From Phoenix dactylifera (lineage: Eukaryota; Streptophyta; Magnoliopsida; Arecales; Arecaceae): DNA of 64,000 nt. Shown here piece by piece: positions 37,309-48,500 of the stretch. The DNA lies in NCBI RefSeq assembly GCF_009389715.1, contig NC_052400.1, positions 18,941,674-19,005,673 on the forward strand, given 5' to 3'. A program made the translations under genes and the position numbers. The notes beneath the pieces are model-generated. The model was not told the DNA's origin. It did no database searches and saw only the letters and a program-made list of their open reading frames with translations. The stretch's first letter is position 1. Each line of letters starts with the position of its first letter.

Positions 37309-38481
37309 TCATTCAGTAGTTCCCGGATTACCATCATTTACGACGCTGTTGCTCCTCTCGTATTTCTTCCAGCACTGATGCTTCCAACACTGGCACTGCG
37401 ACTGGGACTGTGACCTCCTCAAGCTCACCACCCTCCCCGCTCCCCCCTCCTCCCCTTCCCCTCCTCTCCTCGCCAAACTCCCGACCGGCGAAAGCATCCC
37501 CACCACCTTCCCACCAACGCCGCCGCCGCCACCCAACCCCACCTCCTTGTTCCTCAGCCACAACTCCTTCAACTTCCGCCTCACATCACACCCACTCTCC
37601 TCATGGGCCCCATCGCAGAACCCACACCTCCCCTGATCCCCTGCCCCACCACCCCCACTACTCGCTGTCTCGTTCCTCCTCCTCGTCGCCCTCGCGCTCT
37701 CTGCCTGCTCCCAGTTCAACGCCAATTCCACAGCCTCCGCCAACGTCGCCGGCCGCTGCGGTACAATCCAGTCCTGGTGCTCCTCTCTCAACCCGTCGAT
37801 AAATATCCCCTTCAGTAGCCCGTCGGGAATCCCGTGGTCCGGCCACCGCTTCAGAATCCGCTGCAGTCTCAAATGGTAGGCGTTCACGCCCTCGCCGGTC
37901 CGCTGCCGGATCGTCATCAACTCGGACCGGGCCCGGTCCGCGAAGTCCGGCCGGCGGTAGGCCCGGAGGAAGGCGGACCGGATCTCCTCCCATGGCATGG
38001 ACGCGTGGGGCTCGACGGCGAGCTCGTACCAGAGGGCGGCGTCGCCGTCGAGGGTGACGGGGAAGATACGGACCACGGTGTCGACTGTGGTGGCGTTGTT
38101 GGCCCGGCAGACCCGGTCGAACCGGGCGAGGTGGGCTGCGGGACACTCGCCCGGCTCGCCGCGGAAGATGGGGAGGGGAGCGACGCTGACGTAGGTGGGA
38201 GGGACGGCGGGAGAGATGGCGGAGGCTTGGGAGGAAGAGGAAGGGGAGGGGTAGAAGGAGGGGGAGTAGGACCCGACGTCCGAGTCGGCGACTGGTTTGC
38301 CGGCGTAGGAGGCGATGTTGGACTCGTCGTTGGGTTCGTCGGAATAGGGCGGGGAGTATTGGTCTTCGGGGTCTTCGGGGGTGGATGTGGTTAGCGAGGG
38401 GGACGGGGGAATCCAGCGGCGGTGCTTCCGCCGGTAGACCGGCGGCACCGACGACTCGGAGGGTTCCGGGGACAACCTCAT
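37309..38481 (-). CDS. Isolated intronless gag-domain protein (retrotransposon-derived)
   Basis: The first in-frame ATG is at 38481, giving 390 aa (MRLSPEPSESSVPPVYRRKH). The frame is open upstream to about 38568 but with no ATG. Residues about 120-255 form a retrotransposon gag domain: HLARFDRVCRANN, DGDAALWYELAVEPH, SFLRAYRRPDF, MTIRQRTGEGVNAYHLR and FIDGLREEHQDWI. A CCHC-like knuckle follows, CGFCDGAHEESGC, with three rather than the usual four residues between the second Cys and His. The tail is glycine-rich, then has Q/S/C repeats. No protease, reverse transcriptase or integrase lies downstream, and no LTRs were seen. Against the surrounding AT-rich DNA the ORF is very GC-rich. It is either a domesticated gag gene or a lucky intact fragment. 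Confidence 0.7.
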   Translation of the reverse strand: MRLSPEPSESSVPPVYRRKHRRWIPPSPSLTTSTPEDPEDQYSPPYSDEPNDESNIASYAGKPVADSDVGSYSPSFYPSPSSSSQASAISPAVPPTYVSVAPLPIFRGEPGECPAAHLARFDRVCRANNATTVDTVVRIFPVTLDGDAALWYELAVEPHASMPWEEIRSAFLRAYRRPDFADRARSELMTIRQRTGEGVNAYHLRLQRILKRWPDHGIPDGLLKGIFIDGLREEHQDWIVPQRPATLAEAVELALNWEQAESARATRRRNETASSGGGGAGDQGRCGFCDGAHEESGCDVRRKLKELWLRNKEVGLGGGGGVGGKVVGMLSPVGSLARRGGEGEEGGAGRVVSLRRSQSQSQCQCWKHQCWKKYERSNSVVNDGNPGTTE

Positions 38482-39614
38482 CGCTGAGCGAAAGAGGGAG
38501 AGATTTGGTAACGGTTTAGCGATACGGGAACGCGAGGAGGGGACGGTTTTACGAAGAGAACGAGACAAGTCGCGTCGTTTCGCTGCGGACGAAACGATTC
38601 TTTGACGGCGTCCTTTGATTGGATCATACCGTCAGATTTTGATCGAGCGGTGAATGTTTCAACTAACTCGACTAAGTTCTGTATCTCAACTCTTTTGTGG
38701 GCTTCGGTCTGGCGATCAGCCTACGGAGAATTGGGCCAAGACCAGAAAGCTCGCATGAGAGATTCGAAACAGTACATGAACCAGCTTTGCATGGCGAAGT
38801 GGCTTAGCCTGCGTTAAATGGTGTCCAGATTACATCAGTTGTGAATAATTCTGCCACATAGATACCCGTGCTCGTTTTGTATTGAACTACAAGTTAACCG
38901 ACTCATTTTTTTTTCATATTGTAATACTTGTTCAATGAGAACTCTATAATCTTTTCATATTATACCTGTTTTATCACAATACTTGGAAGTGTTTTTTGAT
39001 AATCAGGATGCTATTGTTATTCAAAGAAATATTGATTTAGGATTTTTAGCAACACATGCATGCATACATATGTACATGTGTATATGTATGTATATATGTA
39101 TATATGTGTGTATGTGTGTATGTGCATGTATTTGTATATCTGTAAGGACAAATCAAAATAGACAATTTGATTAAAATTAGACCAAATTTACTCAAATCAC
39201 TGATGTACACAATTCAAACCATCAGTCAAATTATTTCTTTGCCCTAGACCACTCTGTTACAAAAGATTTATTCAGATTAAAATTAAATTATTTTAGTCCT
39301 ACTCTATCTAAATGATATGTTTCATGTTCCTTCCGTTGATTTGCCCTGGGGAATGTTGAAACTAACGTTGAATACTTTAGCTCTGTGAGCACATCCTTAG
39401 TGCACTGACTATAAACTAACATGAAAATTGATAGGTAATGTTAAAAAACTGGCGCCTATTTAGGAGGCGAAGAGCCACGTGATTGGCTGAGAAATCCCTT
39501 TGGAGCAAAAGTTTTGGTTCATTAGTCTTGATGCAGCAGGGTTAAATGCTCTAGTTAACATTTAGCATTGCTTCCCCTCAAAAAACATTTAGGATTTGAA
39601 TTCTTAATACTACC

Positions 39615-40175
39615 GGGGCGTTTGGCATGGGATGATCATCCCAAATTGAAGGATAATATGGATAGAGGTGATGAGATCACTGTGTTTAGTTGTACAACGC
39701 TGATCTTAGATAGCAGCAATCCTAAATCATTCCCATCGCTCACATCACTGCCCAACCCAATAATAAGGTATCTGATCTTGAGATCGAGAATTCAAGATCA
39801 TTCTAGAACAGTAATCTTGGGCTGAAAGTTGAGAACATAAACACTCCTCAATCTAGCAGAAAAATTGGTATATCAATACCGTTAATATATTATATCTATA
39901 TGATATATATGATATGATATTATATTAATATTATATATATTATATTCATGACATATTATATTATAATATATTATGAATCATATTATTATTCAATAATAAT
40001 TTTAAATTATAGTATAAGTATATTATTATACTTTATCTTTATATAATGAAAGTATTAAATATATTAATTCTATTTACCTTATTTTTCTAATCAAAATAAT
40101 TATTAGTATTAAAAATAATATATTATATGTATAAATAAAATTCTAGTTCAACCATTCGGGTCACCAAATGTCACC
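39615..40175. mobile_element. AT-rich MITE-like element, copy B
   Basis: About 560 bp. It starts GGGGCGTTTGGCATGGGATG and ends TCGGGTCACCAAATGTCACC; the end reverse-complemented gives GGTGACATTTGGTGACCC, an imperfect inverted repeat of the head. Head, AT-rich core and tail align with copy A at 19406-20182, which has a longer core. No ORF. Likely a non-autonomous DNA transposon. Confidence 0.75.
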
Positions 40176-40296
40176 TATATATCCAAATTCATGAAATGCT
40201 AAACCAATAGAATCATCACATGTTCAAAGTTCTCTGCCTCATAACCTTTGCTAAACTCTTGCCTAAAAGTTTTGTCTTTTTATTTTAATCCGAGAC

Positions 40297-40792
40297 ATTA
40301 TGTAATCCTGGACCGGCTGGGTCGGAGAGCCGGTGAATCGACCGCTGGTTGATCCGATTTCTTGTTGGGACTGGAATTGCGGTGGACCTGGTAAAAATTC
40401 ACCATGCCATTCGGTTCGGCGGTTCTGAATCAGGAGCACTTCGGTCGTTTGATAAAATAAAAAATTAGGGGAAAAAAACCCCCTGACCCCTAATCAGACC
40501 CCTCACTCCCCCGATCCCCCTTGCCTATTCTGTTTACTCTCTCGGACAGTCCCTCCCACTCCGTCTTCTCTCTCCGGCGGCTGGCGACGACAATCGGCGG
40601 CGGACGATGGTGGAGGCGACGCCGGCGGTCAATTTCTCTCCATGCCGGAGTCAAGTCTCTCTCCTTCTCTTGTCCCTCCTCCCCCTCCGTTCCTCTCTCT
40701 CTCTTTGCCCGCCCCATCCACACCATTGATTGGTTGACCCGACCCGGCCAAATCCGGGTCGATCGCCAATTCAGTTTTCATAACCATTCTTG
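40297..40792. mobile_element. CCGG-rich repeat, member of the 28884 class
   Basis: CCGG-rich text near both ends (GACCGGCTGGGTCGGAGAGC on the left, CCCGACCCGGCCAAATCCGG on the right) encloses a pyrimidine-rich core with ORF-like artefacts on both strands. The ends are weakly inverted. Similar in build to 28884-29444 and 63612-64000. Confidence 0.45.
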
Positions 40793-41216
40793 CATTTTAA
40801 GTGGTGTAACATGAGGCAGATAATAACCAATGAACGGCATGGAAAGAGAGCTGAACGGGAGATACAAAGGTCAAAATAAATAATATTAACAGTAATACTA
40901 ATAAATCAAACAAACATATATATATATATATATCCTTTCATTCATGCACTGCATATGTACAACTCAACCAAAAAATTTTCTTACATACGAAATAATTCCG
41001 AATCACCAGCCAGTGATCAGATTATCTAACTATTCATTTTCATCATATTAAAAACATGGTGATCCCTTCTATGAAAATATAGAACCCCCCAAAACTCACT
41101 TCTCTACGTACACCCTTTACTACGGAAACCCAAAAACCAAAAAGACTAGGCAAACGGCCCAGTCCTCCAGCTAATTACAGTATTTATAGGTACACATTTT
41201 TTTTCACAATATATCT

Positions 41217-42074
41217 TCACATAATGGAGCAGGCGTTTGGGTTCTCATCACTGAAAAGAGACCGGGCCCTGTCGTCGACGATGTGAGAGTAGGTCGGCAT
41301 CTGGTAGTAGCCATGCATGTCGGAATCGCTATACCCATGCTTATAGTAGTTGTAGGAGTGTGGGGCGGCGTTGAAGATTAGGTGGTGGGCTGGGGTGGGG
41401 TGGAGCCGGTGGTAGTACTACTGGGTGTAGTTTTGGTACTCCACGTTGTAGAAATAGGGCCACATCACCGCCCGTCTTCCTCACCGCCTTCAGCACCTTC
41501 TTCTGGGCCACATACCTGGCCTGTGACCGTCACCTTTTGCTGCACCATGTCAATGTCCCCATCATCCACTCCTGTAACACGTTCAAGAAACAATATTGAT
41601 GAGGTCCATGACCCATGACCATTTGAAACACTGCTCAAGATTTGTTACAACTATCATATCAACAGTCTCTTACGTAGGGCCATAACTCTAACTAGATTTT
41701 CTAACTATGTTGTCTGTTTGTGCAGTTATGCTGTAAATAAGAAGAGAAACGTAGAAATGAGGAAAATTTTTTGTTTATTTTACATAGGAAAAATGAAGAG
41801 AGTTTCTTAATCTCTCCCTAACATCAGAAGCTTGGTTTGCTTATTTTGTATACCTTCTAACTTAAGAAGGGTCTTCCTTACTTTGCTCTCGCATCCGGAG
41901 CAGTCCATGTGCACACACATCTCCACAATCTGTACACCCACCAAAATATATATAGCTCATCAGAACACTGTCATGGCTGTGGATCCAGCCATGGTCTCCA
42001 CATGCATTTACTTATGATAAGAAACTAATAATGAGAAGAGGGTAAGAAAAAGAGCAGCAGGGGCTTACCGTCAT
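41217..42074 (-). pseudogene. Heavy-metal-associated isoprenylated plant protein (HIPP), frame-broken
   Basis: Exons in transcript order: 42069-42074, 41854-41929, 41571 down to the stop at 41217-41219. Spliced, it begins MTIVEMCVHMDCSGCESKVR, an HMA metal-binding domain with Cys-Ser-Gly-Cys, and continues KTLLKLEGVDDGDIDMVQQK. The final frame ends RSLFSDENPNACSIM with a CaaX motif (CSIM), the lipid-attachment signal of this family. Between them the frame breaks: after VTVTG the HMA end YVAQKKVLKAVRKTGG is in another frame, WPYFYNVEYQNYTQ in a third, followed by TAG. So two indels and one premature stop are needed to join the halves. As written it encodes only a short truncated HMA protein. 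It could be a recent pseudogene, an allele or an assembly error. Confidence 0.8.
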
Positions 42075-42230
42075 GGTGGCTGCTGCTTCTCTTTGTTTTT
42101 TTCTTTTCTCTTCCCTTTTTTTTGCCTCTGAGGGCTTTCTATCCGCTTCTCACAAGAAGAAAGCTACCTACTCTCAGTTGGGAACGCTAGGCTTGCTTGA
42201 ATGATTTGCAAGCCCTTGCGCTCCCGCGGT

Positions 42231-42237
42231 TATATAG
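42231..42237 (-). promoter_or_regulatory. TATA box of the HIPP gene
   Basis: CTATATA on the minus strand, about 160 bp upstream of the HIPP start codon, with a plausible leader between. The flanking MITE begins 46 bp further upstream. Confidence 0.55.
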
Positions 42238-42280
42238 AGGGAGAGAGAGAATATAGATGGGCAATGAAATGTTTATGCCT

Positions 42281-42760
42281 TTAGGGCTCGTTTGGTTCGC
42301 GGGAAAAGAAGGGGGGAAAGTGTGGTCAACGGGAAAGTAATGAGATGCCTCTTGTTTGGTTGGAGTTTTCAAAGGAGAGAGGAGGGAAAGTTGTATTCCC
42401 ATGGGAATGTGATTCCCACATTTCATAAGAAAGTCTTTCCCATGAGAAACATGGGAAAGTTACTTTCCCATGAGGCGGGAATCACTCCATTTTTACTTTT
42501 TCCCAAAAAGTCCCTTCAGCATTAAAGAAGCATTAAAGAGGCATTAAAAACCTAATTTTTATTAAGGGCATTAAAAACCTAACTTTCCTAGGAAAGTGGA
42601 TGACCAACCAAACATAAGCACCTTGGAAATTTGTCACTTTTCCATGGTCAACCAAACATGCCAAAAGTACTTTCCTAGGCATCCTCTTCCTAGGAATTTA
42701 TTTCCCAGGAATCATATTCCTAGGAAGGAAAATGCTTCCCGCGAACCAAACGAGCCCTTA
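42281..42760. mobile_element. Tourist-like MITE with perfect 22-bp TIRs and TTA duplication
   Basis: Element 42284-42757 (474 bp). The terminal inverted repeats begin GGGCTCGTTTGGTTCGCGG and match perfectly over 22 bp. TTA flanks both sides (42281-42283 and 42758-42760), the PIF/Harbinger signature. The interior has GGGAAAGT/ACTTTCCC inverted text that could fold into a hairpin. It has no coding capacity. The perfect ends suggest a young insertion. It lies just upstream of the HIPP promoter. Confidence 0.92.
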
Positions 42761-45561
42761 GTGGTGGAAAGATGGGGGAGTATAAACTATTAAATCATAG
42801 AAGATACCGCGTTAGGATTTTGACTCAAAAGTCGGTCAATGAAATAATGAACAAAAGAGCAATCGACCGACCCGACGTTATCTTCCATTAAGATGTCTTT
42901 CCCCGCTTTTCCAAGAAAGCAACCTTCCAACCAATGATTGGCTGATTCCTTGGTCTTAAGCCGGTCGTTTCTTTCCTTTTAGTTGCAAGGAAGGTCCGTG
43001 TGCCAAACCACGCAACAGCAGTACAGTGCACAGGAATGCAGCAGGAAGTTGGGAGTCGAGCACCAAATGGCGAAGTCCACGAACACAAATGTGACACGCA
43101 GTCAAAAAAACGTGAATGGTGTTGCGTGGTCATATATGGCCCGAATCTATTGGGTGGATTTATATATTTGATGTCTAGAGACGCGTAAACAGACAGCGCA
43201 TAAAAAGGCACGTCGTTGGGTGGAGGGTCTCCAAGGACCGTGGCGGTCGTAGCGGATCCTGTCCCGGCATTTGTTCGTGGTGAATTGCCGGAACTAATCC
43301 CGGCGTTGCTTCGCTTCGAAGAAAGGGTTCTGGGGGAGAGCCGCCAGCAGCTGACGTGTCACGTTGCACGTGCAACGTGGCGGCGTCCTATTCGGAAGAC
43401 GGGTGCTAGAGAATCTAGAGTCAGCGCCGACCTGCGTGGCGGGTTTTGCCCGGAGAGGTAGTGCGGATGGTTGGGTGTTACATCGTCGTACGACGTGGTT
43501 CGATGAGTACGAATATATCTTTATTATATTCTTCCGCATATGTTTGCACGTGTCAGAGTCCCTGCAGTGTCGCTATCACGCTTTTTTTTTTTTTTTTTTT
43601 TTTTTTTGGGTAAAACAATAGAAGGGGGGAGGGACCAACCTACCCGCGAAGCATCCCCGCTGGACTCTTCTTCCATCAGAAAATGTTCGATACAGGTTAC
43701 AGGTTTCGCGTGTCTTCCTCGACTCGTGAGCTCACTCCACCAGGCTCATCGCCTTCACGTGTAGGTACGTCATTCCAGCGCTACCTTGGTACAAGTGGAA
43801 GGAAAGCATATCCGCCAACGAGTCAACCGTGCATGAGGCATCCGGTCCTCTAATTTAATCGACGCCTGCGTGTTTCGAACCCAGGCAACTCGAATTGAAT
43901 TATCACCCCCTTACCACCATGCTACTACCTTGGTGGCGCTATCACGCTTTCTCGTAGACGAGAAAGCGTCTATCTCCTGTGCTTATTTATTTATTTATTT
44001 ATTTATCTGCAATCCTAAACTTTATCCTTTAATGAAACATTTCTATGGAGGATTAGGATGGAAAAAATGCAATTTTCTAGAGGCGTCAATGGAAGAGTCT
44101 GTAGTCTTCCATAAAGTAGGGCGTATGGGATTGCAACCACAAAATGGATGGTGAATGGGAGTAGGGTGTATTGGATCATAAGAACCGGCTGGTCGCAATG
44201 TTTTCTGGATCGGTACAAGACAGATGGATGTGCGATCATATTATGGGTAGTGGTGTGAAATTTTTTAAATGTTTTTGGTGAATCATGATGACTCATTACT
44301 TGTGAATTTTGGTGAGATATAATCTTAAGCAGTTCCCAGATTAAAGAGTAGCTTCAATATTGCATGCAGGTGTTTTGAACGAAGCTCACTCAAGGAGCCC
44401 ATGTAACTGAACACATTGATATGTTTTTACAGCAGCTGCTTACTGTTTATGCTCTCACTAAACCAGCAACGAATAGATTATCAATGAGAGTCATGAGATA
44501 GAGAGAAACCCATATAAGTAATTCTACCATATGAGATTCCTGAGTCGACAAGATCGCATGGAATAAAACATTGAAATTTAGACCACCTAACCCAAACTTT
44601 AGTCTGTAGAGGTGCCTTTTCAATGCTGACTATATGTTATCTCAACAGCCACAGAATCTCTTATCTCAAGAAGGTAAGCTATAATAGGGCCATCTGCTTG
44701 CATACTTATGTAGTCGCAATTGTTATTACATAATTTAAAAGCTGGAGACTTGTTCGTTAATCCTTGCCATAATAGCTACCCAATAATCACTGCTTACAGC
44801 TCGAGAATGATTTGAGAATATTAGAATGGAGAGGATTGCTAAAATCTTGGTTGTCCTGCAGTAACATTGTCATACATGGATTTTGGGTGTTTTCCCTTGA
44901 ATAAAGGGTTGTGGGTTTTTGGAGGGGGTAAAAAAATACATATCTCGCAGCTTGGACGTCCAAACAATTTTACAGTACCCAAGAACGCAATTAAATATCA
45001 GGTCATGCAGACAGTCCTTATCTACATAGTAACATACATTTAACATTCCTCTCATGGACCATAAAGAACTTCATATGCACATTCATACGATACTTTAGAA
45101 AATTAACATTAGAAACAACTTTTAGCATTTCAATTTCTAAATCATAAGAAAATAAGATGTAGCTTTCGGCAACAACCATCAACCAACTTGCTTGAGCTGC
45201 TACAATCATTTAGAGATCTGTGGTGAACATCAAACTAGCTGGATTTAAGCAATTAGGAGACGAGCGAGCATATGCTTGCATAATAATCATGGCAAAGGGC
45301 AAAGCAGATAAACTTTGCAAATAATACTTTCATTCCAGCCAGCACAAAGGCTCTTATAATTTATATCAAAACGAGAAACAATGTGGAAACAGTTTCTTCT
45401 GACAAAATACAGAAATACTTGACACTTCAATTGTATACCAAGCACTTTCAAAAAGTTGTAGAGCTGTGAAAGCGTGAAGGCATGTTGAACTCTTTAACAG
45501 ACAGAGACACAACGCACGTTTGTTGACAAATTTCTGAGGAACATCCAATAAAGTTATGAAC
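42761..45561. other. Intergenic region between the HIPP and PEPC genes
   Basis: No gene was supported. The one clear insertion is the SINE at 43585-43936. The rest is the HIPP distal upstream region, AT-rich sequence and the 3' flank of PEPC. Confidence 0.55.
43571..43950 (-). mobile_element. tRNA-derived SINE with 14-bp target-site duplication
   Basis: The insert 43585-43936 is flanked by perfect copies of CGCTATCACGCTTT (43571-43584 and 43937-43950). On the minus strand the head has an A-box-like TAGCATGGTGGTAAGGG and a B-box-like GGGTTCGAAACACG. The other end is an A tail (the T run on the plus strand near 43585-43608). About 350 bp. The exact duplication, Pol III boxes and tail together define a SINE; the near-perfect state suggests a recent insertion. 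Confidence 0.9.
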
Positions 45562-48500
45562 CTAACCAGTATTCTGCATGCCAGCAGCAATACCCTTCAT
45601 GGTCAAGATAAGCGTGTCTTCCAGCCCCGGGGCATATTCGCTTGTGGGATTCAACCTCACTAATTCAGAAGCTGGTTTGCCAGAATCCATGATCTCCTTT
45701 GACAAATGTGGCCTCATGTTTACATGCAAACTGGGATCCCTGATCCGCTTCAGTGTGCAAGCTTGACAAACATTCAGAGTGGTTATGTAAGAATCACGGA
45801 GACACAATCTCTGCTTCAGGTAAGGATTGCCTTCGAGAAGATCCTTGTGACCAGCAACCTACAGAAGTTTCCACAGTTCACATTGCAGGACCAGATGTGA
45901 ATCTTTGATGATTGGAAATATATATTAACAAAATTAAAGTCATCCAGGATCATATGCGGTAAGCCATATGAAATCAACTTTGGCGTTCTACAGATTCTAC
46001 CTTGTGCAGGTATAAGTGGATGATTATAGTATAAATATCAGAGTACCTCAAATTTCATTTGCAACAAGATTAATGAGCCTCACAATTTAAAAGAAGCACC
46101 AAGTATCACTTTAGGCACTATGGCTTTATAACTGGTTTCGGTAGGATGATTAAGAATTAGAAATTTTTATTAGTAAATATTTTGTGAAATGAACAGGCCA
46201 CTGCTCTGTTGTGAAGGGTTAGACCTACTACAGCTAGCTTCTCTTTTTTTGCTCCTGTTCTTGGATGTAACATAGAGATTGGATGTTTCAAAGTGCCCCA
46301 TATAAATTGAATTTTCAGCACTAGAAAACGAAATATATCGCAAGCATGATATAGAAATCAATTCCAAGAAAAAAGACTCGCTCGATGGACCAAATTAAGA
46401 ATGCAAACTAACACAAGGACGCACAGACACAATTATGATCCCTAAATTGTTACAGATATTCACAGAGCATAGCACCTTAGGCCTGCCCTAACTGAGAAAG
46501 TCGAGTAGTCTGTCATCAGGTTGACATCAAGAAAAAAAAAATTATGAAAAGAATCTGAGTTTGGTTAGAATGGCTGCTAGCAACAATGACAGTCCATAAC
46601 AATTACCAAGTTGGCCTTATACTAATCTTATCCCATGGAAATTGCAGCATGTCTAATACAAGGTATGTTCAATTTGTATAAGCTGAACAGCAACCATTTG
46701 TTGTTGCTTAAATGGTGCCCAGAGTGGGACTCATCACTTGAAAAGCAACCTGTGCCTGCTAAAAGTAGGTCATATGCCCTTGTTCTTGGTAATCATGACC
46801 GAGCAGTAACCCACAAGAAGTTAGGAAAACTAATTTTCCTCCCAATACCTTGAACAGGTTATCATATTTTTATATGAAACAACAACAGCTGCAAGTATCT
46901 TAACAAGATTTATGCCCCCCTACATTCTAAAATTATATAACAAACAAAGTCCATTCCACATCCTGCAATCTAACGATAAGCTTAATATATATAGAAGAGT
47001 AGAGTTCACCTGAAGAAGAAGGTGTTTTGTCTCTTCATAGTTGGTTCTCAGTCGCTCCCCAAATGGCCATAAATCTTCAGACACAAGCAATTTGTCATAT
47101 AAAGCAGCAATGCCTGGATCTCCCTTAGCAAAAACCATCTCCACCAAGTCTATTGTGACCCTGAAAAATGGCCATCCATTGTACATTTCTTGTAGCATAT
47201 GAAGATTTCTGATATCCTTTTCCATGACGTGCTGGAATGCTGCACCAAATCCAAGCCACACAGGAAGGTGAAACCTTGTCTGTGTCCAAGCAAAAATCCA
47301 TGGGATTGCACGAAGTGATTCTATGCCCCCACTAGGCTTCCTTTTCGATGGCCTGCTGCCAATGTTCATCCTACCATATTCCAGCTCAGGTGTGGCCTAT
47401 TATAGAAGAAAAGGATTATAAATTTCATATGAATATTTATTATTTTCTATAGAATGAGAGTCAAAACAAACATGTAAAAATCTTTCACTAACAGAAATAC
47501 ACCAGTTACCAACCCCCTCTTGCCTTGTTGGCCAGATTTTCTTCCTTTTTAAAAATCGGAATCTTGGCAAGAGTTCACGGATTGGTACCAGCCTCTTCCC
47601 CTTCAAAAAACAGAAATACGCCAGCTTGCCATATTTTGCATAACAACCCTTACTAAATGGAGACATATTAAACCTAGGAAATGATCAAAAGATCATATAA
47701 TGCTCATATATCATACATACACAATTACCTGATAAAATAATGACCCAGAATCACGAAAAATTTCTGAACACTTGATGCACAGATAAGATCAAATGTATGG
47801 CTACCGCACAAGAACAATAACATAATTCCTACTTCAACATCCAAGCAATTTCTAGGAGGCCTTTTCTAAGGATTTAAATCATATATGGAATGCATCAGCA
47901 TTCCCCTATTAATACCAAAAATTAGATTATCAGACAACATGAAGGATGGTCCTGGAAAAATCCAAGCAGGCAACCAGAAATGATGGCTAAAAACTTATCT
48001 GGTAGGTATCTTTAAGAAAATGCCACACCAAATTGGCAGCTGCATACATGAGTGCAAGATTACTTACCAGGCGGAAGTATTCGACAAAGCGTGGTTCTTG
48101 AAAGACAATTGAGCGATATTCCTTTGTGGCTACCAAAGCCATCTCATCCATCAGTAAACGCCATTCTGGCTTTGGAGAAATTGGAGGGCGCATACCATGT
48201 TCAAGGGTAGCTACGGTGAAACGTTGAAGAGTTCTAAAGCACAGATGTTCCTCTCCGAAAGATTGCTCAATGACTTCACCTTGAACTGTCACACGGAGCG
48301 ATCCGTCAATAGTGTCGGGTGGCTGAGACAATATAGCAAGATGAGTAGGGCCACCTCCTCTCCCAACAGTCCCCCCTCTTCCATGAAACATTGTCAACTT
48401 CACTCCAAATTGCTTAGCAACCTTTATGAGCTCCTCTTGAGCTTTATATAACTGCCAAGCTGCAGATAAACGACCAGCATCCTTACCAGAATCTGAATAC

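Larger units (their letters stand above)
38482..41216. other. Intergenic region between the gag-like gene and the HIPP gene
   Basis: Contains the upstream region of the gag-like ORF, a TG/TA microsatellite near 39060-39140, an AT-rich MITE-like element (39615-40175), a CCGG-rich repeat (40297-40792), a short TA run near 40916-40933 and the 3' flank of the HIPP gene. No additional gene was supported. Confidence 0.6.

Noticed and set aside
37834..38394. 186-aa plus-strand ORF opposite the gag-like gene
   Set aside because: Shadow of the GC-rich minus-strand gag ORF; Gly/Val-rich with no domain.
38482..38568. Longer 419-aa start for the gag-like protein
   Set aside because: The upstream extension begins with TTG, not ATG; 38481 is the first in-frame ATG.
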